Origin: Sphingobacteriaceae bacterium
GTDB lineage: Bacteria > Bacteroidota > Bacteroidia > Sphingobacteriales > Sphingobacteriaceae
Assembly: GCA_903642215.1 (NCBI GenBank)
Contig: CAHJWG010000001.1
Location: 682,001-746,000 of the forward strand
DNA: 64,000 bases
Reading direction: 5' to 3'
The number at the start of each line of letters is the position of its first letter. The stretch's first letter is position 1. The notes under the pieces are model-generated. The model was not told the origin of the DNA and ran no database searches. It saw nothing but the letters and a program-made list of their open reading frames with translations. A program made the translations under genes and the position numbers. Positions 58,310 through 64,000 of the stretch are shown here, one piece after another.

Positions 58310-61300
58310 TTGAATACATCTGTTAAAGTGCGTTTGCTGTTATTAATATTGTGCATCAGCCTTTTTTTAACGGCTGTAACAGTAAAAATGTCGTACAATT
58401 CGTACAGTTTACTGGCAAGTTCTGCACTTACTTTACAAAAAAATTTAAACGACAACGAAAATTTTGTAATTCAATTTTTAAAAGATCCGATCCAGTTAAA
58501 AAACCTGAAAAACCTGGATCAGAACGAAAATGAAGAGTTAAAACTAATAGAGGATTTTAAGAACCGGAAAATATGTTTTTCTACTTATAAAAACAGTAAA
58601 CTTAACTTCTGGAGTAGTATCCGCATTGTTCCGGATAGTTCATCGGCTTACCAAAACGGCGTTTATTTTAAGCAGGAAAAAAACGGTTATTATGAAGTTA
58701 TAAAAAAAACAGATGGTAATTTTTCCATCCTGTTTTTTATAGCGGTAAAAGCAGCATACAGTTATCAGAACCAGTATCTTACCAATGATTTTTCTCCCCA
58801 GCTTCTGGATAATGATAATATTACCCTTGCACAAGCTAACGAAAAGCAAACCTTCCCGATTAAAAGTTTACAGGGGAAGTACCTTTTCTTGGTTAAACTA
58901 AAACCGGCAAGTACGGCCGGCTACCTTGCTTACACCGAAGTTATTTTGTGGGGTTTAAGTATTTCTATACTGTTTTTACTGGTATATAATCTGTGTACTT
59001 ATGTTGCAAATAAGGGTTTCCCGGCTTTGGCGGTGGTGGTTGCGGCCTTATTTATTACTTTTTGCATCACCGTAAATTACTTTTTTCACTGGATTGCTTT
59101 TTTTACGGGCGATAAAGTTTTCCCGGCTATACACACAGATTCTGTTTACGCTTCAAAATTTTTCGTTAATGATATCGCTTTAACCATTCTTTTTATTACC
59201 TGGCTCGCTGTTTTCATCTACAATAACCGCGGGCGGATTGTAAAGCCGGTGATCAGTCCGGTTAAAAGCTACATTTTTTTGCTGCTGATGATTTTGCTGC
59301 TGCTTGGGCTATCCATCGTAATATCAAATTTATTTAATGAATTGATTACAGATTCAAAAATCCAGTTCGATATTGATAACCTGCTCAACTTAACCCAATA
59401 TAATTTTATAGGTACGATGATGCTTTGTTTAGCCTATTTAATTTTTTATTTAACTGCCGAAACCTCTGTTAGCATTTGTACAAAACTCAATATCCCGAAC
59501 CGCGAAAAACTACTCGTTTTTGCAGCAATTATTGTACTGGCAAGCGTATGGCATGTTTATCATTACGGTTATTTTACCTGGTTTTACCTTTTATGGGCAG
59601 CAATTATAGCCTGGCGGGCTTACAATGTTTTTTATGAGGATGGTAAAATTTACGCAGTGGCATACCTTGTTATTCTGGGTTTATCTTCATTGATTGCAAC
59701 GATCAAGCTTTCGCACATACAAGCTGAAAGAGAGTGGAAAAACAGGCAGAAACTGATCCTGAAATTGATTAATACCTCTGACCCTGATGCCGAAAAGATT
59801 TTCCGGCGGATTGAAGGTAGTATTAATGACGACCGGAACCTGATCCGTTATTTCTTGAACCCGGTTCGGAACGAAGTTTACCTTAAAAATCATCTGCGCA
59901 AATTATATTTTGATGATTACCTGTCTAAGTATAATTTTAAAATGTATGCTTATGATTTACACCAGCACAATATTTCGGGCCAGGAAGATTTTGAATTAGC
60001 TGATTTTAAAAGCCTTGTACAGTTTGGGGCACTTATTATACAAGATACAAAATGGTTTTACCGCATTACAGATGCTTTTGGCAGCAGGGAATATTTTGCC
60101 CTGATTCCGATTAAATCCGGCAAAGAGCTGTTAGGGACTTTGGTGGTTGACCTGAAATCAAAGTCATTAGAAAATGATCATTCTTTTCCGCCATTGTTAG
60201 TAGATAACAGTGTACAACAGCAGGATGATTTTAAAAATTATTCTTACGCTTTTTACAAGGATGATAAACTGGTAAGCCAGAACGGCAAGTTTGAATACAA
60301 TCTCACCAATACGCAGTTTAAAGGTAGCTTACGAAAATATATAAAGGTTGAAACAACTACTGCGGAAAACGAAAACTACAGCCACTTAATTTATCGGCTT
60401 AATGATCGTAAATTGGTGGTTTTGAGTATGAAAGATAAAGTTCCGGCTGATAAGCTGTCCATCTTTATTTTCTTCTTTGTTATATTCCTTACTTTCAGTT
60501 TGCTGGTAATGGCTGTTTACTGGTTGTGGACGAGGTTAAGAAACTTAAACTTTAACCATTTTTTGTGGAGTATCCGTGTAGAAGCTAATAATTTACTCTA
60601 TAAAACACGCATCCAGATTTCCATGGTTACTTCCGTTGTTTTTACGCTGCTGATCATCGGCATAGTTACCTTAATTACCTTTAGAACGCAGGATAAAAAG
60701 CAGCAGGACGATTTTAATCACGATAAAATAAAACGTATTGCCATAGAATATGAAGGGCAGATGCAGAATATTAAAACCCGTAACCAGGAAGAACTGGAAC
60801 TCAAGTTTGCAGCTTTTGCAGAAACGTTTTCGGTAGATTTAATGCTGTATGACACATTGGGCGTACCCGTTTTATATACGCAGCCAAAGTTGTATGATTA
60901 CGGGCTGATTGGCCGCCGGATGAATGCAAAAGCCTTTATCAAAATGAAGCGTTTGCAAAAATCAGAGCTTTTGAATGAGGAAGAGATTGGGAAATTTAAG
61001 TTCAAAGCTGCTTATATGCCGATACGGAACAACAAGCAGGAAGTGATCAATTTTTTGCAGCTGCCTTATTTTTCCAACGATGTAGAATACAAAGCGCGTA
61101 TCGGTTATTTCATCAATTCGATGCTGAATGTTTACGCGCTGGTACTGGTTTCTATCGGTTTGTTTGCTGTTTTTATCGCCAAAAAAATTACAAATCCGCT
61201 CACGCTGATTCAGCAGGGTTTAAGCAATACGATGTACGGCCGGAAGACGGAACCGATCAACTGGAAACGTAATGATGAGATTGGCTCGCTGATTAAAGAA

Positions 61301-62038
61301 TATAACAAGATGATTGCTTCTTTAGAGCTTAGCGCAAATAAATTAGCCAAATCTGAACGGGAAAATGCCTGGCGTGAAATGGCAAAGCAGGTTGCGCACG
61401 AAATTAAAAATCCGCTTACACCTTTAAAATTAGGTTTGCAGCTGCTACAAAAGGCTTGGAAAGATAAAGACCCAAGGTTTGATCAGAAGTTTCAGAAATT
61501 CAGTTATTCTTTTATTGAGCAGATTGAAAGCTTATCGCGTATTGCAACCGAGTTTTCTGATTTTGCAAAACTGCCGGATACAAAACCCGAAGTGGTAAAC
61601 ATTTTTGATGTGATTTCCAGGGCGACTAATGTTTTTAACCAAAGTGATAACCTGCGGATTGATTATACGCCTTCAACCGATTTATATTTGATCCGGGTAG
61701 ATAAAGACCAGTTGTTGCGCTGCTTTAATAACCTGCTTAAAAACGCGATCGAGGCAATGCCTGCCAATCATGCCGGTATTATTACGATCACTTATCAGGT
61801 AACCAAAGAAAATATTACCATTAGCCTTCAGGATAACGGCAACGGCATTCCAGAAAATGTTCGTGATAATATCTTCCAGCCAAACTTTACCACAAAAAGT
61901 TCCGGCACTGGTTTGGGTTTGGCTTTTATTAAAAACGCGATTGAAAATACAGGCGGAAAAATTTGGTTTGAAACCGAAATCGACCAGGGTACAACCTTCC
62001 ATTTAATATTTCCTTCGGCTTTAATGCCAACCGGATAA
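58310..62038 (+). CDS. Very large membrane sensor histidine kinase
   Basis: A 1242-residue protein, roughly twice the usual size. About 10 membrane helices fall in two groups: residues 5-25, then 205-470 (at least seven), then about 720-740 and 775-800 and 940-960. An extracytoplasmic region lies between them. HAMP at about 965-1010 (ITNPLTLIQQGLSNTMYGRK); HisKA with EMAKQVAHEIKNPLTPLKLG; HATPase with NLLKNAIEAMPANHAGIITI, DNGNGIPENVRDNIF and TKSSGTGLGLAFIKNA. The kinase core resembles NtrY. The start is TTG; the cognate regulator is not adjacent. Confidence 0.9.
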   Translation: MNTSVKVRLLLLILCISLFLTAVTVKMSYNSYSLLASSALTLQKNLNDNENFVIQFLKDPIQLKNLKNLDQNENEELKLIEDFKNRKICFSTYKNSKLNFWSSIRIVPDSSSAYQNGVYFKQEKNGYYEVIKKTDGNFSILFFIAVKAAYSYQNQYLTNDFSPQLLDNDNITLAQANEKQTFPIKSLQGKYLFLVKLKPASTAGYLAYTEVILWGLSISILFLLVYNLCTYVANKGFPALAVVVAALFITFCITVNYFFHWIAFFTGDKVFPAIHTDSVYASKFFVNDIALTILFITWLAVFIYNNRGRIVKPVISPVKSYIFLLLMILLLLGLSIVISNLFNELITDSKIQFDIDNLLNLTQYNFIGTMMLCLAYLIFYLTAETSVSICTKLNIPNREKLLVFAAIIVLASVWHVYHYGYFTWFYLLWAAIIAWRAYNVFYEDGKIYAVAYLVILGLSSLIATIKLSHIQAEREWKNRQKLILKLINTSDPDAEKIFRRIEGSINDDRNLIRYFLNPVRNEVYLKNHLRKLYFDDYLSKYNFKMYAYDLHQHNISGQEDFELADFKSLVQFGALIIQDTKWFYRITDAFGSREYFALIPIKSGKELLGTLVVDLKSKSLENDHSFPPLLVDNSVQQQDDFKNYSYAFYKDDKLVSQNGKFEYNLTNTQFKGSLRKYIKVETTTAENENYSHLIYRLNDRKLVVLSMKDKVPADKLSIFIFFFVIFLTFSLLVMAVYWLWTRLRNLNFNHFLWSIRVEANNLLYKTRIQISMVTSVVFTLLIIGIVTLITFRTQDKKQQDDFNHDKIKRIAIEYEGQMQNIKTRNQEELELKFAAFAETFSVDLMLYDTLGVPVLYTQPKLYDYGLIGRRMNAKAFIKMKRLQKSELLNEEEIGKFKFKAAYMPIRNNKQEVINFLQLPYFSNDVEYKARIGYFINSMLNVYALVLVSIGLFAVFIAKKITNPLTLIQQGLSNTMYGRKTEPINWKRNDEIGSLIKEYNKMIASLELSANKLAKSERENAWREMAKQVAHEIKNPLTPLKLGLQLLQKAWKDKDPRFDQKFQKFSYSFIEQIESLSRIATEFSDFAKLPDTKPEVVNIFDVISRATNVFNQSDNLRIDYTPSTDLYLIRVDKDQLLRCFNNLLKNAIEAMPANHAGIITITYQVTKENITISLQDNGNGIPENVRDNIFQPNFTTKSSGTGLGLAFIKNAIENTGGKIWFETEIDQGTTFHLIFPSALMPTG
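58967..58985 (-). repeat. Dispersed motif, class B, in a membrane-helix codon run
   Basis: ATACTGTTTTTACTGGTAT, read as SILFLLVYN in a membrane segment of the kinase. Confidence 0.58.
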
Positions 62039-62044
62039 AAAATA

Positions 62045-62068
62045 CAATGCTTCTTTTAAGGCATAAAA
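62045..62068 (-). repeat. Dispersed motif, class A
   Basis: CAATGCTTCTTTTAAGGCAT then AAAA, 6 bases after the kinase stop and merging into the terminator. Confidence 0.75.
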
Positions 62069-62090
62069 AAAGGGAACCAGGTTCCCTTTT
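62068..62090. terminator. Bidirectional terminator
   Basis: AAAAGGGAAC / GTTCCCTTTT with a 3-base loop between convergent genes, with T runs on both strands. Confidence 0.85.
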
Positions 62091-62110
62091 AAATTTTAAC
62101 CGCGCTATGT

Positions 62111-63046
62111 TTATTTCAGGCTGAAAGATGATTTCCCCATTTGGTAGCCATCCGCATATAACAAAACAGAGTAAGTTCCCTTTTGAAACTCTGCCGGGTT
62201 AACCCAGTCGATCACATAACCGCTGCCATCATTTTTATAATCGATAGCACTTTTATAAGTATATTGTAAATCCTGGCCGTTAATGTTAAAAGTTCCGGAA
62301 TTGCCGGTAGTGGCCAGGTTGCCGGTTGGGTCAAGCACCCTTAAATAAACATCATGTAAACCTTTTTCGGCCAGCTCGTTAGTAGCTACGGTAAAGTTAA
62401 TTTTGATTTTTTTAGCGGTAGATGCACGCGTAACATCAACTTCCCTACCACTGTTTTTAATTTTAAAAGCAGTAATCGAAACATTGGCAGATTTAAGTGA
62501 AGCCGCCGCCTGAACTTTTGTATTTAACTCCTGGTTTTGCTGTTGTAGCGTAGTTGCTTTTTGGTTAACGGTAGCCAGGTTGGTTTTTAAAGTATCACGT
62601 TCTGTGGTTAAAGAAGCATTCTGTTGCTTTAATTCTTCAATATCTGCGGTGTATTTGGTAACAAAATAGCGTAATTGTTTAATATCTTCCTGTGCAGAAC
62701 GCAGCTCTTTTGCAGTAAGCTGTCCGCTTGCCAGTGCTTTTCTTAACTGCGTAATTTTAGCTTTTAACGCTTCATCTTTAGCCTGTAACGCTTCCGACAT
62801 GTGATGTTTGCCGCTGTTGGCAGAATCCAGCTGTGTTGTTAAACTATCCAATGATGCCTTTAAAGTGGTTTGTGTTTTAACCAGCACTTTATTATCATCG
62901 TTCATCTGGTAAACCAATTTCTCATCAGATTTATTTTTCTGCAGATACAGATAAAAGTTTGTGCCAAGCAATGCCAGTACAACTACGATCAAAAAATAAA
63001 TCAGGTTTGATTTTTTGGCGGGTGTTTGTGGGTTTTGATTGTCCAT
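62111..63046 (-). CDS. Membrane-anchored coiled-coil protein
   Basis: A 311-residue protein: one helix at residues 15-33 (LIYFLIVVVLALLGTNFYLY), then a long coiled coil to about residue 190 (LKAKITQLRKALASGQLTAK, LKTNLATVNQKATTLQQQNQ), then a beta-rich C-terminal domain (ANVSITAFKIKNSGREVDVT, VYLRVLDPTGNLATTGNSG). It resembles conserved Bacteroidota proteins of unknown function; no enzymatic motif. It probably spans the periplasm. Confidence 0.82.
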   Translation of the reverse strand: MDNQNPQTPAKKSNLIYFLIVVVLALLGTNFYLYLQKNKSDEKLVYQMNDDNKVLVKTQTTLKASLDSLTTQLDSANSGKHHMSEALQAKDEALKAKITQLRKALASGQLTAKELRSAQEDIKQLRYFVTKYTADIEELKQQNASLTTERDTLKTNLATVNQKATTLQQQNQELNTKVQAAASLKSANVSITAFKIKNSGREVDVTRASTAKKIKINFTVATNELAEKGLHDVYLRVLDPTGNLATTGNSGTFNINGQDLQYTYKSAIDYKNDGSGYVIDWVNPAEFQKGTYSVLLYADGYQMGKSSFSLK

Positions 63047-63260
63047 GTTTTAAGTTTAAATAAGATGTGAATTTAGTTTTTAAAGGTTTGGTTTAAATTG
63101 AAACAGCTGTTTTTATCCATGTTTTATTCCCGATAAAACTAAGATTTTGCGCCGGATATTGTATCCGAAGTTAAAAAATGCTTAACCGAAGTTAGTATTT
63201 CTACGTTTAATCAATAAAAAGCATACGCAAAAAAGAAAAGATGGTTTTTAATCAGGGACT

Positions 63261-63282
63261 ATTTTACTGCTAAAAACAGTAT
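63261..63282 (+). repeat. Dispersed motif, class B
   Basis: ATTTTACTGCTAAAAACAGT then AT, in the gap before the glycosidase gene. Confidence 0.72.
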
Positions 63283-63359
63283 ATTTAAAAGCTGTTTTAA
63301 TTTGTTTTGTGCAGATTAAAAATTTTAATTCCAATAAAATGCAATAAGATGAGTTTAAC

Positions 63360-63367
63360 TATCTTTG
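63360..63367 (+). promoter_or_regulatory. -7 promoter element of the glycosidase gene
   Basis: TATCTTTG, 21 bases before the ATG. No TTTG at the -33 distance. Confidence 0.35.
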
Positions 63368-63388
63368 GCGTTTTTAATTTTCAGCCTG

Positions 63389-64000
63389 ATGTATATTCGT
63401 ATTAAAGCCAGCTTACTGCTGTTTTTACTTGGTGTTATTGATGTAGTGAGCGGGCAGGTATTACCTCAGCCTAAAAGAGAATTTAGGGGCGTTTGGATTG
63501 CAACCGTAGCCAATATAGACTGGCCGAGCAGCGGTAACAAAAATACACAGCAGCAACAGCAGGAACTTTTAGAGATACTAAGTGCGCATCATCAAACGGG
63601 GATTAATGCGGTGATGTTCCAGGTTCGGCCTGCTGCCGATGCTTTATATGCCAAAAGTCGCGAACCGTGGTCGCAATGGTTAACCGGCAAGCAGGGCAGG
63701 GCACCGTCTCCGGCTTATGACCCTTTGGAATTTGCCATTACCGAAGCCCACAAACGGGGTATGGAACTGCACGCTTGGTTTAATCCGTATCGCGCCACTT
63801 TTTCTGCCAGCCAGAAAGGGATTAGCGATGCGCATATTACGAAGCAAAAGCCGGACTGGTTTTTTACCTATGCCGGCCGGAAACTGTTTAACCCGGGTTT
63901 GCCCGAAGTGCGCGATTATATTATCAAAGTTATTTTGGATGTTGTTGATAACTACGACATCGACGGTATTCATTTAGATGATTATTTTTATCCGTATCCG
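63389..64000 (+). CDS. GHL10-type (DUF187) glycoside hydrolase, N-terminal part (3' end outside window)
   Basis: Read from ATG 63389 to the window end (204 codons). Signal peptide with LLLFLLGVIDVVSGQ. The mature part opens with FRGVWIATVANIDWPSSGNK, the GHL10/YngK-type start; QVRPAADALYAKSREPWSQW, GMELHAWFNPYRATF and DGIHLDDYFYP, with the catalytic acidic pair, follow. Related enzymes act on peptidoglycan or complex glycans. A class B motif lies in the signal-peptide codons (LLFLLG). Confidence 0.88.
   Translation, partial: MYIRIKASLLLFLLGVIDVVSGQVLPQPKREFRGVWIATVANIDWPSSGNKNTQQQQQELLEILSAHHQTGINAVMFQVRPAADALYAKSREPWSQWLTGKQGRAPSPAYDPLEFAITEAHKRGMELHAWFNPYRATFSASQKGISDAHITKQKPDWFFTYAGRKLFNPGLPEVRDYIIKVILDVVDNYDIDGIHLDDYFYPYP

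Larger units (their letters stand above)
63047..63388. other. Intergenic region before the glycosidase gene
   Basis: About 340 bases. It holds a perfect palindrome AAACAGCTGTTT at 63101-63112, a class B motif at 63261 and a -7 element at 63360. No gene was seen. Confidence 0.5.

Noticed and set aside
1093-62068. The dispersed motif as an ordinary terminator
   Set aside because: Most copies lack a strong stem plus T run, have no fixed orientation to the gene, and some lie inside genes or upstream of promoters. Only the pair at 1093-1139 has hairpin potential, and real terminators occur separately next to motif copies.
1093-63433. CRISPR-like or tandem repeat array made by the dispersed motif
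   Set aside because: Copies are not regularly spaced, occur in both orientations and inside many different genes; there are no cas genes.
1-64000. tRNA, rRNA or riboswitch genes
   Set aside because: I looked for cloverleaf-type TTCGA arms and known aptamer cores and saw none that held up; a weak GGTTCGAT at 16590 lacks a matching acceptor stem.

Overview
The window looks like a chromosomal segment of a Bacteroidota species, most likely family Sphingobacteriaceae (Pedobacter/Mucilaginibacter-like). The reasons are an LpxC-FabZ fusion, PorX and GldD (type IX secretion/gliding proteins), the futalosine menaquinone genes mqnB and mqnD, Bacteroidota-type -7 promoter elements (TAnnTTTG, in two cases with a TTTG exactly 19 bases upstream), few Shine-Dalgarno sites, and roughly 40% GC by eye. 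No rRNA, tRNA, CRISPR array, insertion sequence or prophage was seen. About 69 genes fill the window at high density.

Layout. 1-6 kb: the end of a tricorn/S41-type protease, a YihY membrane protein, an alanine-dehydrogenase-family enzyme, tsaE, a VapBC-like toxin-antitoxin pair and porX. 6-13.5 kb: an HD hydrolase, then a lipid A run (lpxD, lpxC-fabZ, lpxA), an ABC ATPase, efp, 5-formyl-THF cyclo-ligase and exonuclease III. 13.5-16.5 kb: a peptidyl-prolyl isomerase, a small unknown gene and hisS, which carries an AT-rich internal insertion. 16.6-22.7 kb: a membrane/tellurite-type stress cluster (holin-like protein, unknown, three TerD paralogues, a TelA-like protein, an unknown 320-residue protein, TerC). 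22.8-31 kb: gldD, aroE, a phosphosulfolactate-synthase homologue, a TPR protein, a subtilisin-like protease, a metallo-hydrolase, ybaB and a serine beta-lactamase-like lipoprotein. 31-37.7 kb: ORF6N protein, fumC, lipoprotein, S1/P1 nuclease, PepSY protein, response regulator and small genes. 37.7-42.3 kb: a cyanophycin island (isoaspartyl peptidase, cyanophycinase, divergent cyanophycin synthetase). 42.2-48 kb: AlkA-like glycosylase, phytase-like esterase, a RelBE-type pair, rarA and an AT-rich restriction-modification pair. 48-58 kb: an ABC exporter pair, GNAT enzyme, a possible hicB/hicA remnant, DUF4407, rhodanese, SPFH protein, PAS protein, mqnD, mqnB, a QueD-like enzyme, folE and fabD. 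58-64 kb: a 1242-residue sensor kinase, a coiled-coil membrane protein and the start of a GHL10-type glycosidase.

The most unusual signal is not a gene. A short sequence recurs more than 50 times on both strands: an AT-rich, partly palindromic arm close to TTTTAYCGGTAAAA, followed on one side by GAAGCAT (class A) or ACAGYAT (class B). The exact 12-mer TAAAAGAAGCAT alone was counted about 18 times, against about 0.02 expected from composition. Copies touch stop codons at many genes, have no preferred orientation relative to transcription, and also sit inside genes, where they encode parts of signal peptides and other segments. This density and placement resemble DNA uptake sequences or another genome-wide protein-binding motif, and I know of no description of it.

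A second pattern is the -7 element TAnnTTTG placed 3-5 bases before the start codon of at least ten genes, which predicts leaderless mRNAs.
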